Positions 1 through 8,201 of a stretch of DNA of 64,000 bases are shown in pieces. Position 1 is the stretch's first letter, and the number at the start of each line of letters is the position of its first letter. This DNA is from Rhodopseudomonas palustris (GTDB lineage Bacteria; Pseudomonadota; Alphaproteobacteria; Rhizobiales; Xanthobacteraceae): assembly GCF_003226555.1 (NCBI RefSeq), contig NZ_QKQS01000012.1, positions 144,519-208,518 of the forward strand, given 5' to 3'. The notes beneath the pieces were generated by a model. It ran no database searches. It was not told the origin of the DNA and saw only the letters and a program-made list of their open reading frames with translations. A program made the position numbers and the translations under genes.

Positions 1-388
1 GTGCCGCCTCGGCCTTCAGTCGGCGCAGCGCCGCCATCACCTCGTCTTCGGTCGACGCGGCCGCGACGAGCGTCTCGGCATCTTCGAGGAGCTTCGCCAG
101 CCTCTGCTCCGGATCGCCGCGCAGCACGCGCAGCAGCCGCACCGGATCGGCCCGGATCAGATCGAACAGATACGGCGAGGCCTCCGCGATCGACTGCAAC
201 GCGGTCTGCAGATCCGGGAAGGCTGTGCCGAGCGCAGTGATCGCACCGGCCTGTTCCGGCACGAGATCGCCAAGCCAGCCGGCCCACCGCTCCGCCGCCA
301 GCACGGGATCGTACAGGCACGGTCCGGCGCAAAAGCGCGCAGCCAAAGCGGTCTGGTCGAGGTCCGCGTCGATCGCGGAAGAAATCAT
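1..388 (-). CDS. glnE: Bifunctional glutamine synthetase adenylyltransferase/deadenylyltransferase, N-terminal fragment
   Basis: GlnE attaches AMP to, or removes it from, glutamine synthetase in response to PII signalling and so sets ammonia assimilation. Only the first 129 or so codons are in the window; the gene runs off the left edge. The translated start reads MISSAIDADLDQTALAARF, and further on the conserved GlnE stretch SPYLFDLIRADPVRLLRVL is visible, which is typical of the family's N-terminal lead-in to the first nucleotidyltransferase domain. The ATG at 388 overlaps the TGA of the upstream histidine kinase (ATGA), so the two are probably translationally coupled. Kinase followed by glnE is a familiar order in Rhizobiales. 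The catalytic domains lie outside the window, so the assignment rests on the N-terminus and context. Confidence 0.85.
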   Translation of the reverse strand, partial: MISSAIDADLDQTALAARFCAGPCLYDPVLAAERWAGWLGDLVPEQAGAITALGTAFPDLQTALQSIAEASPYLFDLIRADPVRLLRVLRGDPEQRLAKLLEDAETLVAAASTEDEVMAALRRLKAEAA

Positions 389-1833
389 GCCGGCGCCGGT
401 TCGAGAGTCGTTGCGGAGGCCTGTCCTTCGCCCGTGCGCGCCGGAATTGCAAGCGTGGCGCGCAAACCGGGGTCCGCGTCGGCAAGTCGCAGTTCGCCGC
501 CGTGCAGCCGCGCCACCGCCGAAGCGAGGCTGAGACCGAGCCCGGAGCCCGGCATCGTGCGGCTGGCCTCGAGCCGGACGAAGCGCTCGATCGCGTGCTT
601 GCGATCGCCTTCCGGAATGCCGATGCCGTGGTCGGTGACGCTGAGCAGCACCTGGTCGCCGTCGCGCCGCGCCTCGATCAACACGGTCGCCGGGGCACCA
701 TCATTGCTGCCGTCGGCCGGCGGCTGCGCCTTGCCGTACTTGATCGCGTTCTCGACCAGATTGGCGAGCGCCTGGCTGATCAATTCCCGATTGCCGCGCA
801 CCGGCGTGGCGACCGTTTCGACCTGCAGGCTGAGCGCATTGTCTTCAGCGAGCGGCTCGTACAGTTCATGGATGTCGCGCGCGATCTCGGCGACATCGAA
901 GTCGCTCATGTCGCCGCTGGCGTAGCCGGCCTCGGCGCGAGCGATCATCAGCAGCGCGTTGAAGGTGCGGATCAGGCCGTCGGATTCTTCGATCGTGCGC
1001 TCCAGCGCCGCGCGATAGTCGGTCTCGCTGGAGGCGCGCGCCAGCGCCTCCTCGGCGCGGTTGCGCAGCCGCGTCAGCGGCGTCTTCAGATCGTGCGCGA
1101 TGTTGTCGGAGACTTCCTTCATGCCCGACATCAGGGCTTCGATCCGCTCCAGCATCGCGTTGAGATTTTCCGCCAGACGGTCGAGCTCGTCGCCGCTGCG
1201 GCCCACCGGCAGCCGCCCCGACAGATCGCCGGCCATGATCCGCTGCGTGGTGCCGGTCATCGCGTCGATCCGGCGCAGCACGCGGCGTGCCGCGAACACG
1301 CCGCCGCCGAGGCCGAGCACGACGACGATCAGCACCGACCATTGCGCCGCCGAGCGCACCACCTTGTTGAGCCGCCGCCGCTCTTCCAAATCGCGGCCGA
1401 CCAGGAGACGAAAACCGCTGGACAATTCGGTGACGCGGACCAGCGCCCGATGGTTGGATCGCTCCTGATCGTCGAGCCGGCGATAGAACGTCTCGCTCCA
1501 GCCGAGCTTGCTCATCACCCCCGGCGCCAGCGCGCCAACATTGCCGGCGACCGCCTGCCCTGCCGGCGTGGTGACGAGATAGAGATTGGCGCCGGGCCGC
1601 AGCGCGCGATTCTCGAGCGTGAACACCACGCCACGCAGGCCGCGGCGGCCGTAGATGTCGTTGATCTCGGCAATCTCGGCATCGACCGTGGTGGTGATCT
1701 GATCGGTGATCAGCGTGCGCGTGGTCCAGGCGAAGTACGCCACCAGCGAGGCCGCGAAAAGCCCGAACAGGAACAGATAGACCAGCGTCAGCCGAAACGC
1801 GGTGGTTCGGATCAGTTTACCGAAGGCGGTCAC
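385..1833 (-). CDS. Two-component sensor histidine kinase (HAMP, membrane-bound)
   Basis: 482 residues. One membrane segment lies at about residues 15-37 and a second at about 164-182, with a periplasmic sensor stretch of about 125 residues between them. A HAMP domain follows at about 183-235. The phosphoacceptor H-box is SDNIAHDLKTPLTRLRNR with His247, and the ATP-binding core carries an N-box (NLVENAIKYG) and G-boxes (DHGIGIPEGD, GSGLGLSLA). It probably phosphorylates the OmpR-type regulator at 3601-4326, from which it is separated by a chemotaxis-receptor gene. Its stop codon overlaps the glnE start. The signal sensed is unknown. Family assignment is secure; pairing with the regulator is inferred from proximity and strand. 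Confidence 0.9.
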   Translation of the reverse strand: MTAFGKLIRTTAFRLTLVYLFLFGLFAASLVAYFAWTTRTLITDQITTTVDAEIAEINDIYGRRGLRGVVFTLENRALRPGANLYLVTTPAGQAVAGNVGALAPGVMSKLGWSETFYRRLDDQERSNHRALVRVTELSSGFRLLVGRDLEERRRLNKVVRSAAQWSVLIVVVLGLGGGVFAARRVLRRIDAMTGTTQRIMAGDLSGRLPVGRSGDELDRLAENLNAMLERIEALMSGMKEVSDNIAHDLKTPLTRLRNRAEEALARASSETDYRAALERTIEESDGLIRTFNALLMIARAEAGYASGDMSDFDVAEIARDIHELYEPLAEDNALSLQVETVATPVRGNRELISQALANLVENAIKYGKAQPPADGSNDGAPATVLIEARRDGDQVLLSVTDHGIGIPEGDRKHAIERFVRLEASRTMPGSGLGLSLASAVARLHGGELRLADADPGLRATLAIPARTGEGQASATTLEPAPA

Positions 1834-2057
1834 GGATCACGTCCCGGCGGCGATGCTGTTGAAGGTCTGTCATGCCCGCAAACTAGACATTTCGGCCCTG
1901 AATCCAAAGTGACAAATCGTTCAAGTAGCGAGGCTTTCCGATCAGCGCGCGCCTTGCAAACAAAAAAGGGGCGCCACCCTTTGCAAAGGCGGCGCCCCGG
2001 ATGTGAGTGATAGCTGGAATAGCACCGCGCCGCCGTGAGCGGCGGCGAAGCATCGCT

Positions 2058-3344
2058 TTACGAGGCGCGCACGGTGCGCAGGAAGCGGCCCACTTCGTCT
2101 TCGAGACGGCCGCTTTCCTGCGACAGCGACTGCGCCGACGACAATAGCTGCGACGACGACGTGCCGGTTTCGACCGCACCACGCCGGACGTCCAGAATGG
2201 TCGCGGAGACGCGCTCGGTGCCTTGCGCGGTCTGCTGAATGTTGCGCGAGATCTCCTGGGTCGCGGCGCCCTGCTCCTCGACTGCGGAAGCGATGTGCGC
2301 GGAGATTTCCGACAGCTTCTCGATGGTGCCGCTGATCTCGCTGATCGCGCCGACCGACTCCTGGGTCGCGGATTGAATCCGGCTGATCTGCTGACCGATC
2401 TCGCCGGTGGCTTTCGCGGTCTGCTCGGCCAATGCCTTCACTTCCGCCGCCACCACCGAGAAGCCGCGCCCGGCTTCGCCGGCACGGGCGGCCTCGATCG
2501 TCGCGTTCAGCGCCAGTAGATTGGTCTGGCCCGCGATGGTGTTGATCAGTTCGACGACGTCTCCGATCCGGGTCGCGGCCTTCGACAGTTCGCTGACGCG
2601 TTCGGTGGTGTTGCGCGCCTGGCCGACGGCATCGCCGGCGATCCTTGCCGATTCCTGCACCTGCTGACTGATCTCCCGGATCGACGACGACAACTGATCG
2701 GTCGCCGAGGCCACCGACTGCACGTTGCTGGTGGCTTCTTCGGAGGCCGCCGCGACGTTGCCGGCGAGATTCTGTGAGGTATCGGCGGTGATCGCGAGCT
2801 GGCGCGCCGAACTCTCGAGCTCGGCCGAGGCCGACGATACGGTTCTGACGATCTTGCCGATGGCACTTTCGAAATCGCCGGCGAGTCGATGGATCGAGTC
2901 GCGCTTCTGGGCTTCCGCCTTCACCAGATCGTCGATGTCGACCAGCGAGCCGCAGGCACGCCGCGGCTTGCGGTTTTCGTCGAGCACCACGCCGCCGGTG
3001 GCTCGGAACCAACGATAGGAGCCGTCTTTGACCTTGAGGCGATACTTGACGTCGTAACCGACGCCGGTCTGGCAGGTCTGGGTGAAGGCCGCGAAGGTCG
3101 GAGCAACGTCATCGGGATGCAGGCGATCCGACCAGGACTGCACAACGTTGGGAAATTCGGCTTCCGAGCTATAGCCGCACAGCCGGCGGAATTCGGACGA
3201 CCACGTCCAGCGCGCCTTGGGATGCATCGCATCGCCGTCGTGCAGGATCGCGTCCCACAGCCCGATGCCGCAATGCAACGACAGGGTGTCGAGCCATTCG
3301 GCCTTCTGAATCAGTTCCTGCTTCTTCTGGCTTCCGATAAACAT
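2058..3344 (-). CDS. Soluble PAS-domain methyl-accepting chemotaxis protein
   Basis: About 428 residues with no membrane segment, so a cytoplasmic receptor. The N-terminal half holds a PAS fold (WRF/PAC-like region with the motif [20 protein letters not shown] and a following PAC stretch). The C-terminal half is a long coiled-coil signalling domain with the diagnostic hairpin tip, including [20 protein letters not shown] and [18 protein letters not shown]. This tip contacts CheA and CheW. The frame extends upstream to a TTG at 3383; ATG 3344 (MFIGSQ) is preferred because it is the first standard start, although no strong ribosome site is visible before it. It sits between a response regulator and its probable kinase, a place where receptors are not usual. 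The ligand is unknown. Confidence 0.85.
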   Translation of the reverse strand: MFIGSQKKQELIQKAEWLDTLSLHCGIGLWDAILHDGDAMHPKARWTWSSEFRRLCGYSSEAEFPNVVQSWSDRLHPDDVAPTFAAFTQTCQTGVGYDVKYRLKVKDGSYRWFRATGGVVLDENRKPRRACGSLVDIDDLVKAEAQKRDSIHRLAGDFESAIGKIVRTVSSASAELESSARQLAITADTSQNLAGNVAAASEEATSNVQSVASATDQLSSSIREISQQVQESARIAGDAVGQARNTTERVSELSKAATRIGDVVELINTIAGQTNLLALNATIEAARAGEAGRGFSVVAAEVKALAEQTAKATGEIGQQISRIQSATQESVGAISEISGTIEKLSEISAHIASAVEEQGAATQEISRNIQQTAQGTERVSATILDVRRGAVETGTSSSQLLSSAQSLSQESGRLEDEVGRFLRTVRAS

Positions 3345-3600
3345 GCGGCGTTCGCATCCCCAAATGAATCGTATTTGCGGCAAGCTCGCATGTGAAAGTT
3401 AAGAAACGATGGGATGCGCCGTATTTAGATACCCAGGAACACTACGAGGGTAGTGCCTTGCGGCCAATGGCGATAGCCGAACACCGCCGCGCGTGCAGCG
3501 CCGAACTGCAGCTCGGCGCCGCCTTGGGCATTTGGTCTTGGGCATCTGGTCTGGCTTGCCACGGAGCTTTCCGCCGACGCAACCGGTCGATGAGCGGGGC

Positions 3601-4326
3601 TCAGCGCAGCCCGTCGCGGATCATGTAGCCGGCGCCGCGGATGGTGTGCAGCAGCGGCCGATCGAAGCCCTTGTCGATCTTCGATCGCAGGCGAGAGATG
3701 TGGACGTCGATGACGTTGGTCTGCGGATCAAAGTGATAATCCCAGACGTTCTCCAGCAGCATGGTGCGGGTCACCACCTGGCCGGCGTGCTTCATCAGGT
3801 ATTCAAGCAGCCTGAACTCGCGCGGCTGCAGCGTCAGTTCCTCGCTGCCGCGGGTGACGCGGTGCGACAGCCGGTCGAGCTCCAGGTCGCCGACGCGGTA
3901 GCTGGTCTCTTCCGCCGGGCCGCCGTGGCGCCGCGACAGCACCTCGACGCGCGCCAGCAGTTCGGCGAAGGCATAAGGCTTCGGCAGATAGTCGTCGCCG
4001 CCGGCACGCAGGCCCTTGATGCGGTCGTCGACCTGGCCGAGCGCGGACAGGATCAGCACCGGCGTGCGGTTGCCTTTCTCGCGCAGGCTGCCGATCACCG
4101 ACAGACCGTCGCGCTTCGGCAGCATCCGGTCGACCACCAGCACGTCGTAGTCGCCACTCTCGGCCAGCGCCAGTCCCTCTTCGCCGTCGCCGGCGAGATC
4201 GGCGACGTGGCCGACCTCGCGAAACGCCTTGACCAGATAATCGGCGGATTCGCGGTCGTCCTCGATGATCAACAGACGCATATTGCTGTCGGACTTGCTC
4301 AAACTCTGTGGGCTCTGTTGCAACAT
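3601..4326 (-). CDS. OmpR/PhoB-type response regulator
   Basis: Receiver domain followed by a winged-helix DNA-binding domain. The receiver starts MRLLIIEDD, carries the phosphoacceptor Asp in VLVVDRMLP and the conserved Lys in YLPKPYAF. The C-terminal domain has the OmpR signature (LTLQPREFRLLEYLM and TNVIDVHISRLRSKI). Two starts are possible. ATG 4326 has an AGGAGG 13 bases upstream, slightly far. ATG 4281 gives the standard MRLLII start but has no clear ribosome site. It follows degP on the same strand, with a hairpin between them. Likely the partner of the kinase at 385-1833; an envelope-stress role is suggested only by the degP neighbour. Confidence 0.88.
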   Translation of the reverse strand: MLQQSPQSLSKSDSNMRLLIIEDDRESADYLVKAFREVGHVADLAGDGEEGLALAESGDYDVLVVDRMLPKRDGLSVIGSLREKGNRTPVLILSALGQVDDRIKGLRAGGDDYLPKPYAFAELLARVEVLSRRHGGPAEETSYRVGDLELDRLSHRVTRGSEELTLQPREFRLLEYLMKHAGQVVTRTMLLENVWDYHFDPQTNVIDVHISRLRSKIDKGFDRPLLHTIRGAGYMIRDGLR

Positions 4327-4460
4327 GACGCGGCTTCAGCCTCCTTGCAAGGCGGCACGAACGTCCCCGAGACAGGAACGGGCGATGGAGCTGGGGGACT
4401 CCACCGCCCGCCTAAACCTTCCGACGGAGGGGGGCTGAACTCCTAACGGAAGGTGTAAGA

Positions 4461-4490
4461 CGGGGACGAGCGGGTTACGACCCGTCCCCG
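4461..4490 (-). terminator. Hairpin downstream of degP
   Basis: Outer arms CGGGGAC and GTCCCCG with an inner GGGT/ACCC pairing. It lies between the degP stop (4562) and the response regulator start (4326). There is no long T run, so it could be a weak terminator or an mRNA 3'-end stabiliser. Confidence 0.45.
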
Positions 4491-4561
4491 GGACAGTGCC
4501 GTCGGCTGGGGGCGACGATTGCCGGCGACACTCTCCAATTCTGTCGTCATCGCTGGGCCGA

Positions 4562-6127
4562 TCAGCCCTTGGCGATCGGAACCGCCACGAAGCGAGACGA
4601 CCCGCCGCTGCGGATCCGCATCAGCACGCTGTTCTTGCTGTCCTTCTTGGCCGAGGCGAGCGCGTCACGAACGTCACCCGGGTTCGACACGTTCTTGCCC
4701 GCGACTTCGAGGATGACGTCGCCTTCCTTGAAGCCGCGATCGGCGGCGGCGCTCTTCGGATCGACGTCGGTCACCACCACGCCTTCCTTGCCGGCGCCGG
4801 CGACCGAGCCGGCAGGCGCCAGCGTCAGCCCGAGCTTCGGCAGGTCGAGCCCTTGGTTGGAGCCGCTGTCGCCGCGATCGGAATTGCTGGCCTCGATCTT
4901 GTTCGGCAATTCGCCGAGCGTCAGCGTCAGCTCACGATCCTTGCCCTTGTGGAACACGGTCAGCTTCACCGAGTGGCCCGGCGCGAACGCGCCGATCGTG
5001 CGCGCCAGCTCGCGGGCGTCCTTCACCGGGGTGCCGTCGACCGCGGTGATCACGTCACCGGATTCGATGCCGGCCTTCGCTGCCGGGCTACCCGATTGCG
5101 GCTCGGCGACCAGCGCGCCTTCGGGCTTCTTCAGGCCCAGGCTGTCGGCGATCTCCGGCGTCACCGGCTGAACCTGGACGCCGATCCAGCCGCGGCTGAC
5201 CGAGCCCTTGTCCTTGAGCTGCTCGACCACCGCCTTCACGGTGTTGGCCGGGATCGAGAACGCGATGCCGATGCTGCCGCCCGACGGCGAGTAGATCGCG
5301 GTGTTGACGCCGACCACTTCGCCGTTGGTGTTGAACGCCGGACCACCCGAATTGCCCTTGTTCACCGGCGCATCGATCTGGATGAAGTCGTCGTACGGAC
5401 CATTGCCGATGTCGCGGCCCATCGCCGAAACGATGCCGGCCGTCACCGTTCCGCCGAGGCCGAACGGATTGCCGACCGCCAGTACCCAATCGCCGATCCG
5501 CGGCTTGCCGTCCGACAGCTTGGCGAACGGGAAATTCGAACCGCCCTCGACCTTGATCAGCGCCAGGTCCGTGCGCGGATCGGTGCCGATCACCTTGGCC
5601 TTGTGAGTCTTGCCGTCGTCGGTGGTGACTTCGACCTTGTCGGCGCCCTCGACCACATGGTTGTTAGTCACCGCATAGCCGTCGGCGGAGATGAAGAAAC
5701 CCGAGCCTTGGCCGGTGATCATGCCGCCGCCGCGATGGCCGCGCAGGCCGGGCGGCATCTCACCGCCGAAGCGGCGGAAGAACCGTTCCATCGGCGAGCC
5801 GGGCGGGAACGAGAAGTCCTCGCGGTCTTCGTTCTTGGCCATCTTGTCGGCGATGTTGACCTTCACCGAAATCACCGAGGGCTTCACCTTGTCGACGATG
5901 TCGGCGAAGCCGACCGGCTGCTGCGCCGGCTGCACATTGGCGCCGACCTGCTGCGCATGCGCCGGGGTCGTGATCAGATCGAACGACCCGTGGCCGAGCC
6001 CATAGGCGCCCGCCCCGAGACCGGCGACGACCGAGGCCATCAGCGCGAATTTGCGCGCCGACAGCAGCGACCTGGACAACGGCCGGTGCGAAGACTGCGA
6101 GGACTGGACGGGACGGCGATCGTGCAT
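4562..6127 (-). CDS. degP: Periplasmic serine protease DegP/HtrA (Do family)
   Basis: 521 residues. An N-terminal hydrophobic segment at about residues 26-46, ending near AHA, exports or anchors it in the periplasm. The trypsin-like domain has the full triad: His157 in TNNHVVEG, Asp187 in DPRTDLALI and Ser260 in NKGNSGGPAF. Two PDZ domains follow (about 290-380 and 420-515), the second ending in the G-D-V-I repeat typical of the family. It degrades or refolds misfolded envelope proteins. ATG 6127 has a GGAG about 10 bases upstream. In related genomes degP normally follows the cyc (ccm) operon; here the two are separated by about 11.6 kb of other genes, pointing to an insertion between 6.2 and 17.7 kb. 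Confidence 0.95.
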   Translation of the reverse strand: MHDRRPVQSSQSSHRPLSRSLLSARKFALMASVVAGLGAGAYGLGHGSFDLITTPAHAQQVGANVQPAQQPVGFADIVDKVKPSVISVKVNIADKMAKNEDREDFSFPPGSPMERFFRRFGGEMPPGLRGHRGGGMITGQGSGFFISADGYAVTNNHVVEGADKVEVTTDDGKTHKAKVIGTDPRTDLALIKVEGGSNFPFAKLSDGKPRIGDWVLAVGNPFGLGGTVTAGIVSAMGRDIGNGPYDDFIQIDAPVNKGNSGGPAFNTNGEVVGVNTAIYSPSGGSIGIAFSIPANTVKAVVEQLKDKGSVSRGWIGVQVQPVTPEIADSLGLKKPEGALVAEPQSGSPAAKAGIESGDVITAVDGTPVKDARELARTIGAFAPGHSVKLTVFHKGKDRELTLTLGELPNKIEASNSDRGDSGSNQGLDLPKLGLTLAPAGSVAGAGKEGVVVTDVDPKSAAADRGFKEGDVILEVAGKNVSNPGDVRDALASAKKDSKNSVLMRIRSGGSSRFVAVPIAKG

Positions 6128-6301
6128 TGAGAAAGTCTCCGAAGGTCGGTTGAAACTGGGATGCGAAACCTCCGCATCGTTGCTTCGGAAGATGGGCCTT
6201 TCCGCCTTACGGCGCTCTGGCGAGGGAATTAAACTTTTGTAATTTTGACGGTATTCGGCCGCGACGGATGGTCGCTTCCCGCCTTACCAAAACGCGCATT
6301 T

Positions 6302-6317
6302 TGTCGCCGTTCGTACA
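6302..6317 (+). promoter_or_regulatory. Putative NifA upstream activator sequence (TGT-N10-ACA)
   Basis: TGT at 6302-6304, exactly ten bases, then ACA at 6315-6317. It lies about 87 bases upstream of a sigma-54-type promoter, a normal spacing for a NifA enhancer. The degP-to-6481 gap (6128-6480) holds this element, the promoter at 6404 and presumably the divergent degP promoter; no gene is seen in it. Confidence 0.6.
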
Positions 6318-6403
6318 TTCGTGTCGGGAATCCGATCCGCCTTTGGTCGCACCCCGCTCCTGCTGCGCCACTGCAACTAACTGAATTACTTAGTGATCAC
6401 GCG

Positions 6404-6418
6404 TGGCCTGGTTCTTGC
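6404..6418 (+). promoter_or_regulatory. Putative sigma-54 (-24/-12) promoter
   Basis: TGGC at 6404-6407, seven bases, then TTGC at 6415-6418, which is the invariant GG/GC spacing of RpoN promoters. It lies about 63 bases before the GTG start at 6481. Together with the TGT-N10-ACA element at 6302 it predicts NifA/RpoN control of the two genes that follow. Confidence 0.62.
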
Positions 6419-6480
6419 CAAGGCGCTGCCGGAGGGCGCCGGCACGGCGTCGATCAACCCTGATGACAGGAGAGTACGAC

Positions 6481-7389
6481 GTGGCGAATATTACCTTCTC
6501 ATCCCCGGTCATGGCGAAGGACGTGACCGTCTATGCGGTGGCGGGCGATCGCGGGACCATTCTGGCGGTGGCAAAATCGCACAGCATCCCGATTCCGTTC
6601 GACTGTCAGGACGGCGAATGCGGCTCCTGCCTGGTGCAGGTCGAGCACTTCAATCCCAAGGCGAAGTCGGCGGTGGCGCTGACCGAAAAGGAAAAGGAAG
6701 TGCTGCGCCAGCTCGGCAAGATCACCAAGGACGAAATCGTCGACGCCGAAGTCAACGACGTCCCGCCGCGCTATCGCCTCGCCTGCCAGTGCTTCGTCCG
6801 TAACGAAGACATCATGGTCCGCTTCGAGGGCGACAAGACCAAGCCGCAACGCATGGCGGTGACGCCTGCCGCCGCGCACTACAAGGGCGGCATGGAGATC
6901 AACACCCTGCCGGAATTTTTCAGCTACGCCGCCAAGGTCGAGGAAGACGCCGCGCTGCACTACGACAGTCTCGCCAAGGCGATGGCGGATGCCGGCAACG
7001 CGCCGGTGGCGAAGCTGTTCGCGCAACTCGCCGAGTTCTCGCGGCTGCATCTGGCAGAAGTGAAGGCGCGTGCCGGCGCGATCGATGTGAGCAAGAACGT
7101 GCCGCCGGACTACGCGTGGCCCGATCATGCGACGCCGGAACGCGCCGCGGTGTGGGCGTCGGACACCACGCTGACCCGTCTCGGCGCGCTGAAGGCGGCG
7201 CTGCAGGGCGAGCGCCGCGGCTACGAGTTCTATCGCGCGGTCGAAGCCACCACTAAATCCCGCGAAGTCGCCGCGGCGGCCAAGGAGTTCGTCGGCGAAG
7301 AGGCCGAACACGTCCGTATTCTCGAGGCCTGGATCACCCAGGAAGAATGGTCGCTCAAGCACGCCGCCAAGGCTGCGGAGAACGCCTGA
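6481..7389 (+). CDS. 2Fe-2S ferredoxin fused to a ferritin-like (rubrerythrin-type) domain
   Basis: 302 residues. The N-terminal part (about 1-115) is a plant-type 2Fe-2S ferredoxin with Cys42, Cys47 and Cys50 in DCQDGECGSC, and a distal Cys102 in RLACQC. The C-terminal part (about 140-295) is a four-helix ferritin-like domain with carboxylate and His ligand motifs: EEDAALHY in helix 1, GERRGYEF in helix 3 and GEEAEHVRILEAW in helix 4. A GTG start at 6481 is chosen because AGGAG lies about eight bases upstream; the frame stays open further upstream. It is followed by a gene for a free-standing homologue of its own C-terminal domain. The NifA/sigma-54-like promoter suggests expression during nitrogen fixation, as an electron carrier or an oxygen/peroxide or iron handling protein. 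The exact reaction is not known. Confidence 0.85.
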   Translation: MANITFSSPVMAKDVTVYAVAGDRGTILAVAKSHSIPIPFDCQDGECGSCLVQVEHFNPKAKSAVALTEKEKEVLRQLGKITKDEIVDAEVNDVPPRYRLACQCFVRNEDIMVRFEGDKTKPQRMAVTPAAAHYKGGMEINTLPEFFSYAAKVEEDAALHYDSLAKAMADAGNAPVAKLFAQLAEFSRLHLAEVKARAGAIDVSKNVPPDYAWPDHATPERAAVWASDTTLTRLGALKAALQGERRGYEFYRAVEATTKSREVAAAAKEFVGEEAEHVRILEAWITQEEWSLKHAAKAAENA

Positions 7390-7399
7390 CGACAGCGAC

Positions 7400-7424
7400 G
7401 GCCGTCGCCGCTCCGGCGACGGCC
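7400..7424 (+). other. Intergenic hairpin within the ferredoxin-ferritin operon
   Basis: Perfect 11-bp stem (GGCCGTCGCCG with its complement) and a three-base loop, just after the stop at 7389 and just before the AAGGAGG ribosome site of the next gene. There is no T run. It may set relative amounts of the two messages by processing rather than terminate. Confidence 0.4.
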
Positions 7425-7442
7425 GAACAAGGAGGAACGACG

Positions 7443-7931
7443 ATGGAAACAGTCGAAGAGTTTCTGGCGCATTCGATCAAGCTGGAACAGGAAGCCGCGC
7501 TGCGGTTCGGTCAGCTCGCCGACGCGATGGATAGTTGCGGCAACAAGGAAGTCTCGAAGCTGTTCCGCCAGCTCGCGGACTACTCGCGGATGCATCAGGC
7601 CGACGCGCAGGCACGCGCCGGCTTCCGCGACATCCCGCAGATGGAGCCCGGCGATTTCAAATGGCCGGGCCTGGAAAGTCCGGAAGCCGCCGCGATTTGG
7701 GGTACCGATCCGTTCATCGGCCGCGATCTGGCGCTGCAGATCGCGCTGGAAGCGGAGACCGGCGCGTTCGACTGGTACAAGAACGTTCTCGACACCACCG
7801 ACAACCCCGAGATCAAGATGCTGGCGAAGGAGTTCGTCGCCGAGGAAAGCGGCCACGTCGCCGAGCTGCACCGCTGGATCGCGCTGCATAAGGCCGGCAA
7901 GCCGCTGCCGATGGAAATCGTGCCGTTCTGA
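7443..7931 (+). CDS. Ferritin-like (rubrerythrin-type) protein
   Basis: 162 residues, a single ferritin-like four-helix domain. Metal-ligand motifs are visible in helix 1 (KLEQEAALRF), helix 3 (EAETGAFDWY) and helix 4 (AEESGHVAELHRW). It is clearly homologous to the C-terminal half of the fusion protein at 6481, for example in KLFRQLADYSRMH versus KLFAQLAEFSRLH, so the pair arose by duplication or by fusion of a partner. It lacks the rubredoxin-type Cys4 site of classical rubrerythrin, so it probably takes electrons from the ferredoxin module of its neighbour. ATG 7443 has a strong AAGGAGG upstream. Probably co-transcribed from the promoter at 6404. Substrate (peroxide, oxygen or iron) unknown. 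Confidence 0.8.
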   Translation: METVEEFLAHSIKLEQEAALRFGQLADAMDSCGNKEVSKLFRQLADYSRMHQADAQARAGFRDIPQMEPGDFKWPGLESPEAAAIWGTDPFIGRDLALQIALEAETGAFDWYKNVLDTTDNPEIKMLAKEFVAEESGHVAELHRWIALHKAGKPLPMEIVPF

Positions 7932-8167
7932 AGCCCGACGGCCCTGCCGCCGAGCCCGTTCCCGACAAACGCCGCGAGGCCGCCCGCGGCCTCGCTGACC
8001 GCCGGGATGCTGCGACAATCGGATGTGCGCCGCAGCTCCGGACCACGCGCCCCCGACGTCGGCTCGCGGATTGCGTCCTCAGCTACCGTCAATCGAGCGA
8101 ATTGGGGATCAACCGCCCGCGGTTGTGCGGCTGTCCTTGACACTTCGCGGCGCGGCAACCTAAGAAA

Positions 8168-8187
8168 TGCAACGTTATAACGTTACA
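8168..8187 (+). promoter_or_regulatory. Zur-like operator upstream of the COG0523 GTPase
   Basis: A perfect 14-bp palindrome AACGTTATAACGTT (8171-8184) inside a longer imperfect one that begins TG and ends CA. It ends 14 bases before the GTG start. The centre (GTTATAAC) matches the core of known proteobacterial Zur boxes. An almost identical site precedes amiF at 9527. Confidence 0.62.
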
Positions 8188-8201
8188 TCACGAGGTGAGC
8201 C

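Noticed and set aside
502-2010. Plus-strand open frame opposite the histidine kinase
   Set aside because: Antisense shadow; the kinase motifs are complete on the minus strand.
3345-3383. Longer chemotaxis-receptor start (TTG at 3383)
   Set aside because: It would add 13 residues without homology, and an ATG is available at 3344.
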